The notes under the pieces are model-generated. The model was not told the DNA's origin. It saw only the letters and a program-made list of their open reading frames with translations, and did no database searches. A stretch of 64,000 bases of DNA from Nymphalis io (lineage: Eukaryota > Arthropoda > Insecta > Lepidoptera > Nymphalidae): NCBI RefSeq assembly GCF_905147045.1, contig NC_065906.1, positions 8,680,001 to 8,744,000 on the forward strand. Reading direction: 5' to 3'. A program made the position numbers and the translations under genes. Positions 44,326 to 56,832 of the stretch are shown in pieces (position 1 is the first letter of the stretch; every line of letters starts with the position of its first letter).

Positions 44326-45906
44326 TGTAACAAAAATACAAAGTATTTAATAGGTCATTATAATTTATAATGTGTTGAATTATGTATATTCAAAAAATAA
44401 TATTAAAAAAATATGTTTCGTTATTAATAAAAATATGTAAAACAATAACTCGCTATGAGCCCCTATTCTCAGTATTTCAAACATTTCGAGAGCCCTCATT
44501 AAGCGGAATTAGGTCATTCTTCACGACAAACAATGCTTTTCAACCATAGTTTATGACTGTTGTATAACCTAGACCAAATTGCTTTTAAAACTGAAGCAAA
44601 CATTTAGCTAAATTAACTAAACAGACGCCTAAATACAAATAGTAATTGGCTAGCTCAGAAATGAATACCGTGGGATCTTAGAATAATGAGCTTGCACTAA
44701 CATTTAAAGAAACGCTCATTTAACGAATAAGACCTAGACTGAGATGTATAATCGAGCGCCTGAAAGCGAATCTAGTGCTTGTGAAGCTCTCGGCGTTTTA
44801 TGTACCCCTGGTACTTGTAGGTACAAAATAAGACCTAGGTCTAGACTTTAGACGTGGCGTAGACGTTGAGTCATACACAACGTATGTTTTAATAATAAAA
44901 TGTTCTTGTCCTACCTTTATCGTTTGTTTGTAATTAATGTGATAGTGATGTTTTAAAATTTTTATTTTTAACTTAACTAATTATTATAAATTTTTTTTTT
45001 AACTTTACGGTAATTGAAATTTTTTGTTTTTATTTTATGTTAATAATTGATTTATAAATTAATTAAGAAATTCACACAAAGTTTTTTTATTTCAGTTTAT
45101 ATTTTTATTTTAAGCCCAGGATGCGCTGAATCAAGTTTCTCGCAAACAGTAAAATATGTGTCTAACGGTTTTCCGGTTCGTTTCCCGGTATAGCTCGTGA
45201 ATTAGGATTAAAGTTAATTTCGGGTAAAACTCCGTTAGCTTGGATAAAGTTATAAGGAAAAGTTTTTATCATCTGATGGATAAAACATTTATTTTTAGTA
45301 CCTAATATATACCTACGTAAATTAAAAATTGTGAAAATGAAATAATAAGTCGTCTTTACACGATTAAATAAATTATTTTTTTCTCTGATACATATCTTCT
45401 TCTCTAATAAATAAAAATTAATGTTTGTCCTCTATGACTTTCTAAGCTATTTATTCCATTGTTATCACAATGGTGATCGACTTTGGTGAGTTGTTCTTCG
45501 TACGCCCGTGAGATTCTTGGCCAAAAAAAGATATATTTCTTTTTTATAGTTTTGTCCTTCAACACATGCGTTTTGTAAGAGTGTAAAGCCGGGAAGGGTA
45601 GTATTCAATATTTATGACAATAAATATTCAATAGTAACTACCGGTCCCCGGTTATCCAGTCGTTCCGGGTCATCCCGGTTAATCATGAATGTCAAAAGTA
45701 TATTAATTATATTTCTTTGCCTTAGAGTTAATTAATTTAATTATAATATTTTTTTCTTTGCTTGTTACTTAACTTCTGTTTAGTTTTCCAGGAACTGTTA
45801 ATTAAAAATACGTGCAAGTGCGAGTCGGGCTCGTGTAAATAAATTTTACGTAAAAAATCGTTACCCATACTGGTGGTTCACTTATCATCTTTTAAGTTCA
45901 CTAACT

Positions 45907-46158
45907 TTTTTTTTAAGTGGTAAGTGGTCACGCCCATAGATTGGCATTGTAACAAATGTTAACCTTCGCTTACATCACCAATGTGCCACTAATCTTGGGA
46001 ACTAAGATGTTATGTCCCTTGTGCCTGTAATTACACTGGCGCACTCACCCTTCAAACCGAAACACAACAATACCAAGTACTGCTGTTTTGCGGTAGAATA
46101 TCTGATGAGTGGGTGGTACCTACCCAGACGAGCTTGCACAAAGCTCTACCACCGGTAA
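45907..46158 (-). repeat. Family B interspersed repeat
   Basis: AAGTGGTAAGTGGTCACGCC ... GTTATGTCCCTTGTGCCTGT ... CAGACGAGCTTGCACAAAGC. Good match to the family; its poly(T) side is short. Confidence 0.85.
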
Positions 46159-46739
46159 CTTCCGAGCTAAGGAGAAAAATGTCCTTAGTTTCTAGATTTT
46201 TGTATATTTTCTTTATACATGGAAATTATGCATTATAATATGAAAAGTATCTTTATGTACAAGTCATGTGAGTAATAATGATAGTGCACTTAAGGGTTTT
46301 TAGTTATTTAATATGAATTTTTAAATTTGCGCGTTAAGATTTGTATTTTTTATCACATGTACGAAGCCCCATAAACTACATAATTAAGAAAACCCTTTGC
46401 CCCGTGGATATATATTTACTAATAAAACGTTGCTTAAGTCAATTTTTATTTTGATTTACAAGATAGATTAGAATTCTAAACACGTTACATTTCTATATCG
46501 TCAAAAAAACGTCAATTACTCACTAGATGTGAGGTACAAAAATAATAAAAATTTAACGGGACCGCGACTGTTGCTTGTAAGATTTTTGAATAGATCAATC
46601 ATGTTTTATTATTACCGATATTTTTTTTTCTTTATATTGTGTGTCTACATTTTGTATGCATCATTAAAATCTCTGAACATTAAAACTTTTTTGAGATTAT
46701 AATATTCAAAAAATATATTCTAGAGTAAGTATATATCAT

Positions 46740-46960
46740 TACTAATATTATAAATGCGAAAGTGAGTTTGTTTGTTCGTTTGTTACGCTTTATGTCTTAT
46801 TCAACCGATCACCATTTAATTTTGCATAAGCGTTTTAAGGGGAAAAGACATCGGATACCTAACAGCTCGGGCCCCACCCCTCACACGCGGATACGAACAC
46901 ACATACCTACACTATTTTATGTATATGTATGTATGAAACATTTAATTTAAACGCACAGGT
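46740..46960 (+). repeat. Dispersed repeat, GCGAAAGTGAGTTTGTTTGTT type
   Basis: ATTATAAATGCGAAAGTGAG then TTTGTTTGTTCGTTTGTTAC and CACCATTTAATTTTGCATAA. Same opening as the minus-strand element at 33590-33710. Confidence 0.5.
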
Positions 46961-48463
46961 AACAGTTAAATATAGGTTAATTCGGTCAAGGCTATTAGTA
47001 ATGTTTATACATACATTGGACTATTAGGGAGAGCGTGTGGGCGCATTGCAGGGTGTGTGGTATTACGTGGGAGTTAATGGATTAAATACCATGGATAATG
47101 GGTTATTTGGGTTCACGGTATTTTAAACATCAGTTTCTATGAATTTATGATGGTATAATTAATATTTAAGTTGAAGATGAAAAAATTGTGAACGTTTCTA
47201 ATGTAAACAAATTTGTATAATGATGATATAGCATAAGAATTAATTGAATAACGAAACATATATGTCATTTAATTTAAAAAAAAATATTTGCTAGTTGAAT
47301 GATTAAAAATATTATTTCAAAAAACTTACGTAACGAGAATCAATCACAATTCGGTAGTAAGTTAACTCATTTCATTTAATTGCGTGTGTTATAAAGATAT
47401 ACAGACAGATACAGATAAAAAATCAGACTCCAGTAGAGTCCCTTGCGTAGTTCGCTTTATCATCACATTAATGTATACAATTATACAATAATTAAACTGT
47501 CTTATAGGTATTAAATTCGCTTTATCGAATGATTATAGTTCTTATACGAGCTGTAATTTAATAAAACTTTATACTTTTTGAATATTTTATTTAAAATTAA
47601 GATAAAATTGAGTAATATATGATAACTTCGAGTTAAATTATTAAATTACGTGTAAGAAGTTCTATTTTATGTATTTCGATCTGAAATGTCTTGTGTCGAA
47701 ATAAAAACTTTTATTCAAGTGTGTGATTTTCTTTATTTTTTTATTTTAAAAGGAAGATGAAATATAAAAAATATATTTGCTACTTTAGTTTCAGTATATA
47801 ATATTAAGTTTAAATAAAAAATCCATAATTCGTCAAAGATGCTATATTCCCAGATCTTCGACGCTATATAATTTAAAAAAAACATAGTTCGTTCTGAAAC
47901 ACCTTTGCATCAAAATATTATAAGAACATAAAACGCATAACGAATGACACTTAACTACATGAATGCTTCTATTTTATTATAGATCGGATATCCATATGGA
48001 CATAAATATCGATTAGATTTTTTCATGTTTTAAAAATGTTTTTCGATAGTAAATCCTTAAATTTAACTAGTCATGTAAATTTGATTTCATGGGACAAACA
48101 AACATTTCATAAAATTATAATATGAATACATATACATATATGTATATCTTAAGTCTACTGTATTTTACTACAAGAATAGCTATATAAGTCCACGATTGAT
48201 AGACGTTGGCTGTACAAATTCATTTTTTCGACCGCATATATAAAAGGTATCAGTTTTTTATTTTATTTATAAAGCTATTTAATAATATGATTATATACAC
48301 ATACAGGTTTTATATATTAGTCAGATAAGTAGGAATTTTCTAACGAGACATATAAAATATTCATTTTGTCAAATAAACAACAAAACACTTTAGTTATTAT
48401 AATAGAGAAATATGATCATGAATTTAATCCGATGTAAAAATATACCTATCTATATATAGTACC

Positions 48464-48535
48464 TTCTCCTCGAATAGAGGAGAGGAGGCGTTTAGCCCAG
48501 CAGTGGGACATTCACAGGCTGTTACGGTACGGTTA
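48464..48535 (+). repeat. Family A SINE, 3' fragment
   Basis: CCTTCTCCTCGAATAGAGGA ... GCGTTTAGCCCAGCAGTGGG ... CACAGGCTGTTACGGTAC. Confidence 0.85.
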
Positions 48536-48613
48536 CGGTAAAAATTAAAATGATATGCATGATGTGTGATAGTCACTTGCTAATGGAGCTATGCGTTCCA
48601 ATGTACGGAATCT

Positions 48614-48928
48614 TACTGGTGGTAGAGCTTTGTGCAAGCTCGTCTGGGTAGGTACCATCCACTCATCAGATATTCTACCGCAAAACAGCACACCGGTACA
48701 CAACAATACCAAGTAGGTATTGTTGTGTACCGATTTGAAGAGTGAGTGAGCCAGTGTAATTACAGGTACAAGGGAAATAACATCTTAGTTCCCAAGGTTG
48801 GTGGCGTATTGGCGATGTAAGCGATGGTTAACATTTCTTACAATGCCAATGTTGCCTATGGGCGTTGGTGAACACTTACCATCTGGTGGCCCATATGCTC
48901 GTCCGCCCTTCTATTCTAAAAAAAAAAA
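48614..48928 (+). repeat. Family B repeat with internal hairpin
   Basis: Full copy from ACTGGTGGTAGAGCTTTGTG to TATTCTAAAAAAAAAA. It differs from the others by carrying the palindrome at 48694-48732. Confidence 0.9.
48694..48732. repeat. 17-bp perfect inverted repeat, 5-nt loop
   Basis: CGGTACACAACAATACC (48694-48710), loop AAGTA, GGTATTGTTGTGTACCG (48716-48732). Confidence 0.95.
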
Positions 48929-49257
48929 TCAATTCGCGTAAAATATTTTAAACGCTAAATAAAACTACCAGTAACAAAAACTCCGTCTAAATTATTTCGT
49001 GAGCGTTAATCTCAATTATAACTAATCAACGTAAATCAATCTAATACATGCAAAATTATTAATTAATTTTCAAGGCAAACACAATTCCTTGGAATTAAGA
49101 TAAAATCATTACAACTAATTATTATTTTATTGAAGTGAGTGTAATATTTATTTAGTCTATAAATATGTAACTTAATAAGCCAATTAAGAAATAATTAAAA
49201 TCGAAGAGTTGCGTCAAAGTTAGATATGGGAAAGTGTATTCGACACAGCCGGCCACC

Positions 49258-49288
49258 ACGTGTGTCGTCTCCCCCAGACGACACACGT
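49258..49288. repeat. 13-bp perfect hairpin, CCCCC loop
   Basis: ACGTGTGTCGTCT (49258-49270), CCCCC, AGACGACACACGT (49276-49288) in otherwise AT-rich DNA. Confidence 0.95.
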
Positions 49289-50836
49289 AGTCATATGCAC
49301 TCTGTAGGACGAATGTTTGGAGAAAGTGACAAAATTTTAAATGCCTTTTTTATTATTTCAGTTCAATTTAAATATATATGTATATAAACTAAATTATAAA
49401 TAGTATGTTAAGAATATGTTCCAATATTAACATTAAGTTGTAATGTGTTTTTCATACATAATTATATATATAATAACACGAGGAAATAATTTTTTAATTC
49501 TTTAAAAGGTTGTATTTACTAATACCGCTATTGGTATATATATAACAATTGTTTATTGCTCATTTTTCTTACATTTGGATCGTAACTATTAAACGACTGT
49601 GTGATGTTATGATTGCTTGAAAATAAATGTTTAATAAAAGCTGTAATGTATGGGGCAACCCTACCTAAGTTTATCGACAATGCGCGCTAAATCACCCGCA
49701 GAGTGCATACGAGCAGGCGTGCGCTTTGACAAGCCGCTTTAGGTTTTACGACAAAACATTGATGTCTTCCTGAGTCTTCCATTTCTCGACATTCCTATGC
49801 CACCAATGAAGCTTAATCTTCGAACTACCTTCGTAGCTATTCTGTTGCCCTGGTACTTTTGTCAGAAAAAGTTTAAGATTTCTCACAAAATGAGGGAAAG
49901 AAAAACTGGATTGATGATGGAGGGGGGGACATTTATTTTATGTAGGTTTTTTTTTAATTTCTTTTTCTATCCAATTAAGTATCTCTTTGTAAGAAAAATT
50001 ATGGCGTTTCATCTGTAATAAAAGTTAAGCTTTAATTTTTGCAACTTGAAGTGATAAAATAAAAGATTTATATTGAAAATGCTTTGTTTCCTATAAAAAC
50101 TACAAAACATAAGTACCGACGCTATTACACAACGATCAGCAGATTCTATAATAACAGCCCTAGGAAAATGAAATATTGCCAAAATGGTTATCGTTGGAGT
50201 TCACATAAAACAAACGGGCTTGTATTCTTATACGACGTGTTCGTAATTAAGGGTTAACCCACAAGACCTACAAGATAAGAAGGAAAATAAGCTAGTGGAT
50301 TGGTTATCGTTTTTTAAGGTTGAAATGTATTGTTGATCTTTTTGCCCTAAATCATATAAGTTATAAACAATACAGAGTTTATTATATATTTTTATTTTTA
50401 AATAGTATAGTTGGTAATTTTGAGAGACAATTTTTTTTCTTATTTATTCGTTTATGAATAAAATAACTTGATTTTTAACATCACTAAGTAGTCACGCGAT
50501 AAAGTTAACGTACTCTGAACATCAAAGGCTGTCCTTTGTCGCTATGGATCACTTTATTGTGGCCTTTATATGGGGTTACAAACAAAAATAATTTCCTTGC
50601 GGTCTGAGAAAAGGTCACGTAAAGGTTTTCTATAATATTATTTTTACGATTTCGATGTTGCGCCTTGCGACTCCTCGGCGATCTCTACAATAATTATGAT
50701 ATCCTGGTAACATTTACAAGATGTATTACAAGGTCCTTTGTTCTCTAAAGCTGGAGAGGAGTGCTACACAAAAACAAAATTGGCAACTTTTGTGAGTACG
50801 ATCGCTCAGTTGAGAACATCAGTTGAAAACAGAAAC

Positions 50837-51190
50837 ATGTCTATCACGTGGACGAACGAATTAACAGAAACGTTAATTGATTTATACCGCAACCAAAGTG
50901 TACTATGGGACTCGAGCGATGTAGATTATAAAAATAAAAACAAGAAAAGGGATGCATGGAAAACTATTAGTGATATAATGGGGCTACACGAACTTGAAAT
51001 TCAAAGAAAAATAAAAAATCTAACAACACAGTTTTATAGAGAGAAGAAGAAATTAAAAGAGGAAAATAAATCTGGGTCCACCACGGCTTCCGACATTCCA
51101 AGGTGGTTTGCATACCAACGGCTTCTTTTTTTAACTGACAAATTTGACCCCAAGCTACGTGTAGAAAAAGGATTAAATGAAACACAATAT
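50837..51190 (+). CDS. MADF gene coding exon 1
   Basis: MSITWTNELTETLIDLYRNQ to LRVEKGLNETQY. Strong donor CAATAT|GTAAGT, phase 0. Confidence 0.88.
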
Positions 51191-52356
51191 GTAAGTACAC
51201 GCATATTAAAATATACTATATGTATAAAATATTTATATAAATATTGTCAGAACTTTTTTATTATCCGACATCTGAACAGGAGGTCTGAGTATTTAAGCGT
51301 AGTAGAAGATTGTTTTTACGTTATATAAAGTGGCATACAAATTATTTTGCTATAGAACTTTCCCTTCTAAGAACATCGAATAAATTTTTTATATATTATA
51401 TATTTTTCGCTTTTGCTTGACTTTCAAGCACTCTTATATAAATATGAAAATTGTTGTATTGTTTTCTATCTTGTGGCTCCCAGTTTCGTTGATACTTTTT
51501 AATAAAAATAAAAATTGTCAAGTAGATACAAGGAACAGAATTATTATAATTTATTCGACTTCACAGAATTAATAATTCCTTTGATTGACACACAACGTTT
51601 AAGTTTCGTATGCGTTAATATTTTCTAAGTAAGTTATAAAAAGAAATTGTGCGTAAAGTCTTTATCGTCCCTGGCAGACAAAATTCATAATAAAAAGAAT
51701 TTCATAATAGTAAAATAAATCAATAGTACTGATCAATATTATTAAAAAATCCACTTTCGTTGTGTTTTGATTTCCGAGTTCAACATTTGTGAGATAATTC
51801 CAGGGAAAGCAACGTAACGCGAATAAAAATAAAAGTAATTGTTTTAAATATTAGAATAACAGTTTAATGATTATTTTAGGATTCAGGACCAGAAACTGGG
51901 GCAGACATCTCTCATAACCAAAGTCCGTTACCGAATGAAGTGAATACAAATGATATAACTTTCCAATCACATCCAGAACCTCAACCAGAATGTTCATCAA
52001 TAATAGATATAAGAAAAAATATAAAAGCTTCAAAGAGAAAGATTTTAAATTACGACAAAGGACATGAAGAGTCGTGTGATATATTAAAAGAACCTCAAGC
52101 GAAGACGTATCGAAATAGATTTACGATATTTGGAGAACACGTTGCAACAAAAATAGAAGCCTTGAAATCAAGCTATGCTCAAAATGTAGTAGAGCATTTA
52201 ATATCAAATATTTTATTTGAAGCTAGCATTGGAAAATATGATCGTATCTCATCACCACAATACCCATCATATACACATAGCACACCGCTTAAAGTCCTGG
52301 AAATAATACACGAACCACATACGCCGCAATATGCATCGTCATCTTCGCCAAATTAG
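50837..52356 (+). CDS. MADF-domain DNA-binding protein (2 coding exons)
   Basis: Exons 50837-51190 and 51880-52356 join in phase 0 to 831 nt, 276 residues. MADF domain at about residues 10-105: LIDLYRNQSVLWDSSDVDYK, then NKKRDAWKTISDIMG and PRWFAYQRLLFLTD, the spaced aromatic/basic pattern of MADF (a Myb/SANT-like DNA-binding fold, expanded in insects). The second exon is Ser/Pro/Glu-rich and carries a helical segment FTIFGEHVATKIEALKSSYA then VVEHLISNILFEASIGKYD, as in the C-terminal dimerisation/BESS-like part of many insect MADF proteins. ATG 50837 is the first ATG in the frame; the frame stays open upstream to 50738 without ATG. The target is unknown. MADF/Myb-like proteins are also encoded by Harbinger-type transposons, but no transposase is nearby. 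Confidence 0.85.
51880..52356 (+). CDS. MADF gene coding exon 2
   Basis: Acceptor TTATTTTAG|GATTCA. Encodes DSGPETGADISHNQSPLPNE to QYASSSSPN, TAG at 52354-52356. Confidence 0.85.
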   Translation, partial: DSGPETGADISHNQSPLPNEVNTNDITFQSHPEPQPECSSIIDIRKNIKASKRKILNYDKGHEESCDILKEPQAKTYRNRFTIFGEHVATKIEALKSSYAQNVVEHLISNILFEASIGKYDRISSPQYPSYTHSTPLKVLEIIHEPHTPQYASSSSPN

Positions 52357-52365
52357 AATATATAA

Positions 52366-52371
52366 AATAAA
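52366..52371 (+). other. MADF gene polyadenylation signal AATAAA
   Basis: AATAAA 9 nt after the stop codon; unusually close, so the real site may be a later A-rich one. Confidence 0.3.
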
Positions 52372-52642
52372 AAATACCACGTAATGTGTCAAGTGGTTTA
52401 TCCGAGGCTAAAGGTTATGTAATAATTTAAAAAAAAAACATACTATTGCAATTAAGTAACTATTTGTCTAAAAATAAATTTACTTTAAGTTAACACAATA
52501 TTAATATATATTTATAAAAAATGTATTTTTCATTACTTTTATAATCTGACCAAACCAGGATTTAAACTGCATACTGCTGCACTAGTACAGCAGCAGGACA
52601 AAATAAAAAAATACACATACCTTAATTTGATCATGGTTCTAC

Positions 52643-52942
52643 ATTTTTTTTTTTTTTTTATAAAATAGGAAGACGGACGAGCATATGGGCCACCTGATGG
52701 TAAGTGGTCACCAAACGCCCTTAGACATTGGCATTGTAAGAAATGTCAACCATCGCTTACATAGCCAATGCGCCACCAACCTTGGGAACTAAGATTTTAT
52801 GTCCCTTGTGCCTGTAATTACACTGGCTCACTCACCCTTCAAACCGGAACACAACAATATTAAGTATTGCTGTTTTGCGGTAGAATATCTGATGAGTGGG
52901 TGGTACCTACCCAGACGAGCTTGCACAAAGCCCTACCACCAG

Positions 52943-52944
<2 letters not shown>
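52643..52944 (-). repeat. Family B interspersed repeat, full copy
   Basis: Poly(T) then AGGAAGACGGACGAGCATAT ... CACCAAACGCCCTTAGACAT ... GCACAAAGCCCTACCACCAG. Nearly identical to 55559-55854, including the shared 'AAACGCCCTTAG' and 'AAGATTTTATG' variants. Confidence 0.92.

Positions 52945-52987
<43 letters not shown>
52945..52987. repeat. (TA)n microsatellite
   Basis: About 40 bp of TA directly at the 5' end of the family B copy. Confidence 0.95.
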
Positions 52988-52990
<3 letters not shown>

Positions 52991-55558
52991 GCTATTATCA
53001 TTCATATATTATCATTCATACAGCAATACAGACTTTGGAAAATACTTTGGAAACCCTTTTCGAAATATATAGTCGCTCAATCGTTTCTTGTATGTTTCTC
53101 TTGATGCAGATTTAACTACTCGTAGTAGTCAACTGAAGAGCTTTTACAATTTCTGATGACTTATTTCTACTTTGTGTAAACAAAATTCAAACAAAAATAG
53201 CTTACTAAAAGAATTGCAAACTGTAAAAAACTTTAGAAAATTTTCGAGAGCACTGTGTAGTAAAAGTAAGTTCCAATGTTTGTACGTAATTGTTGGGCTA
53301 ACAGTCATTCGGTTCATATAAATTTTGACAAAACAAAATTTTGTTTAATGTTATCGTGATTCCAATATAATGAAAAAAGTAAGCAAATTTAAGTTTACTA
53401 ACTACTATAAAAAGAACAACTAAGTTTAAAAAGCAACTATTGGCTATTATTTAATTTTTGTTTTATAATTTTACTTGTAATCCATTGCTTAATTCAACAA
53501 CTATTCAGCAGAATAATTTAACGAGTAAGTAAATTTTAGACTCATAAGATACACAACTCTAGGAAGTCCAATAACGCATTGAATTCTTTACGACACGTGA
53601 CATCATGTAGTGAACACAATTTATGCAACTTTCCTTTGAAAGTCTGTTTGCGTTTAACTTGTTGGTAACATAATGGTTACACAAATAGCGTTTGTTTGTT
53701 CATGTACAAGTACATTTGTAATTCATAATATAATGAGTCCCATAATTTTATAACTATACACTAACAGTTTCGTATTTCTTTCGTAATTGAGCTTTAAGTA
53801 TAAGAAGAAAATATCAAGCAACTTTTTAAAATTTTGATATTTTAAAAGTTCAAAGATAAATTTGCATCGCTATTTTTCGATCGATTGCAAACTTTTACAC
53901 CCACCGTAGTTAACTTTCCCACTTCAACTTTACCGCGACATTGATTAATAGTCTGTCCCTTTCACACCCTAACAAGTCGTTTCGCTTCCTTCCTCTGCAA
54001 TTCTGTTTGCCTGGTGATTGCCGGGCGTTGGAGCACCGCACGCCCGCACCGCGCTCACATGCGCAGTGCGTGCATGTTCCATGCATACAACAATCCTATT
54101 GCTGTGATACACACACACTTGCATTTCTAATACCACTATACAGTTTTATTAGGTTTCGAGTCAATGTCGTTGTTACAACATATGTGTAAATGTGTGTAAA
54201 TTTAGAAATTAGTTTTTTATTTAAAGTAAAAAATTGAATACCTAATTAATATTGATTAATTCGATAGCTAATTGCAGATTTCATTGCAGTTTTTTTTAGC
54301 ATTAAGATAATATTAATTAAAAGTACCTACTTAATAAGAGACCCGTTATAAATTATCCCGTTTTTGTGGTTTACTTAACATGCCAAAGTCAACCGCTTCT
54401 TAGTGACAAATTATGTTATGTAACAGTATCTATAAACCGCAGGATTACACGGGATAAGAATTTAACCGACGATTCTTTCATAGAAGAGTCAAGATTTATC
54501 CGATCGTGCCAAAACGCGTTACATTTGAGAAGTTATAACGGTATTCGTGTTAGTAACGATAAATTGCACACGAGCTTAGTTTTCAAGCGTTTTTCTGCTT
54601 TTCGCCTATGCAAGTAGTTTAATATGTATATGATGTCCTGGAAAAAAGGAAGTTAATTAATTACATCTCCTAATAAATAGCGCTTTGTTCAAAAAGAAAA
54701 CATATTAAATTTCATTAAACATTTTACTTATATTACTTTTTTAAGATAAATTTATCGTAGATTTATGAGATTTTTATTTGTGTGTACGTAAATATATTAC
54801 GATAATTGGTCACGTCGCCTCTGAGTCATATCCTGGGAAACAGACTGACGGACACCTCGACAGACAACGGCCAACCATTATATTATAAACTTTGTGACGA
54901 ATGATCAACCAAAACAGAACACCCATTGTTCTAGCCTTGTACGTATTTCCGCTGTTTTTAAAAATACAAACACAATGGGAAATAATACGATTAATCGCCC
55001 ACTTCGATAAAAACCATATTTTTTTTAATAACTTATGCATATATAAAATTCTTTGTAAGCGATTTTAATCATTATTCGTACAGAAAAATAATCGATTTTT
55101 TAAATAAATAAAGTAATGCAAGATAAAATAACGTTACGTCTAGTTTTGCGTACACTGTGCAACGAAGCGAACCGCTAAAAGGGTTAATCGTAATTTTTTT
55201 TGACCGTTTCCTTTATATTTATAGTTCGCTATAACTCAAACGTACATATTTCAAACTTTATGTTGCATCTGTCAAAACATTGATGCCCGAACAGACCATG
55301 TTGCGTAAACTTCGTAACTAAAGGGTTCACCATTTCACCTACATTCTTGTACATAAACTGCTCTAAGAGGTGTAATTGTTTCGGAAAACACGACTGTAGG
55401 ACGTTAGAAGCAGTTTGTCAAATTAGCGTTTCTGTCTCGAAACGGGTTATAATTAAAAAGAAAATAAATTTTAATTCGTAAAATTCATCACAGTTGGTTT
55501 TAATTTGTGGAGTTTTTAAGTTTAACTTTATAGAGCAATAGAGTTTAAGTATATAGTA

Positions 55559-55854
55559 GTTTTTTTTTTTTATAGAATAGGAAGGTGGACGAGCATATGG
55601 GCCACCTGATGGTAAGTGGTCACCAAACGCCCTTAGACATTGGCATTGTAAGAAATGTCAACCATCGCTTATAGCCAATGCGCCACCAACCTTGGGAACT
55701 AAGATTTTATGTCCCTTGGGCCTGTAATTACACTGGCTCACTCACCCTTCAAACCGGAACACAACAATATCAAGTATTGCTGTTTTGCGGTAGAATATCT
55801 GATGAGTGGGTGGTACCTACCCAGACGAGCTTGCACAAAGCCCTACCACCAGTA
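55559..55854 (-). repeat. Family B interspersed repeat, full copy
   Basis: Poly(T) then AGGAAGGTGGACGAGCATAT ... AGACGAGCTTGCACAAAGCC. Same subfamily as 52643-52944. It explains the frame at 55678-55866. Confidence 0.92.
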
Positions 55855-56036
55855 GATATTACATAGTTTTTTAGTGTGTTCCTTCACATCGCAGTTTGTT
55901 GCTAAATGTTTTGTTTAAAACATACATACACGTATAAACATTCTTATATTCTATTGCCAAGACATAACAAGTTGAAACTTGTATATCAAGATATATATTT
56001 ATATAATACGGTGATATATAATCCGAGATGTATTGA

Positions 56037-56342
56037 AAAGCCGAGATGGCCCAGTGGTAAGAACGCGTGAATCTTAACCGATGATCGTGGGTTCAAACCC
56101 GGGCAAGCACCACTGAATTTTCATGTGCTTAATTTGTGATTATAATTCATCTCGTGCTTTACGGTGAAGGAAAACATCGTGAGGAAACCTGCATGTGTCT
56201 AATTTCACTGAAATTCTGCCACATGTGAATTCTACCAACCCGCATTGGAGCAGCGTGGTGGAATAAGCTCCAAACCTTCTCATCAAAAAGAGGAGAGGAG
56301 GCCTTTAGCCCAGCAGTGGGACATTCACAGGCTGTTACGGTA
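56037..56342 (+). repeat. tRNA-derived SINE (family A), full copy
   Basis: GCCGAGATGGCCCAGTGGTA ... GGGTTCAAACCC ... GACATTCACAGGCTGTTACG. Flanked by a short TATTGA repeat on both sides. Confidence 0.9.
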
Positions 56343-56390
56343 TTGATTATAATACAATCAGTATAAATAATAATAATAATAATAAATAAT

Positions 56391-56630
56391 ATCCTGGTAC
56401 ATTCACACACGGCCATCTGATCCCAAACTAAGCAGAGCTTGTACTATGAAAACGAGATAATTGATATACTATAAATACTACTTTTCTTTTGTAAATACAT
56501 ACTAATATAGATAATTGCATCAAGACTCAGGACAAACAGACATGTTCATGCACACAAATGTCTATCCTGAGTGGGAATCGAACCCACAACCTTTGGTGTA
56601 TCTACCAACCACACCAGCCGGCCCGCCAAA
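56391..56630 (-). repeat. tRNA-derived SINE (family C), left arm of inverted pair
   Basis: Plus strand ATCCTGGTACATTCACACAC, GCCATCTGATCCCAAACTAA, then GGGAATCGAACCC (reverse of B box) and CACACCAGCCGGCCCG. A (TAA)n run lies at its 3' side (56363-56388). Confidence 0.85.
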
Positions 56631-56832
56631 TATGCCAATGCTCTATTTATACTGAGTTAGACTATCCACTTTTTCCTTATCCGGACATGTCCAAAAACGC
56701 GGTAGACAAGCGATTTTTTAGTTAAATTAAAATTTATATTATGGCGTAAAAGTTTTTTTTTTCAATTGGATTAGATTCAGATTGACAAACAACGGCTTTC
56801 TCTTTTTTATTAAATAGTAACGTGATAAATTG

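Larger units (their letters stand above)
35436..50836. other. Gene-poor region
   Basis: 15.4 kb without a recognised protein gene. It contains SINEs, family B repeats, a LINE 3' end, a TA microsatellite and GC-rich islands near 37400-37490, 40400-40530 and 43270-43380 that could be regulatory or unrecognised exons. Otherwise AT-rich with stop-dense frames. Confidence 0.6.
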
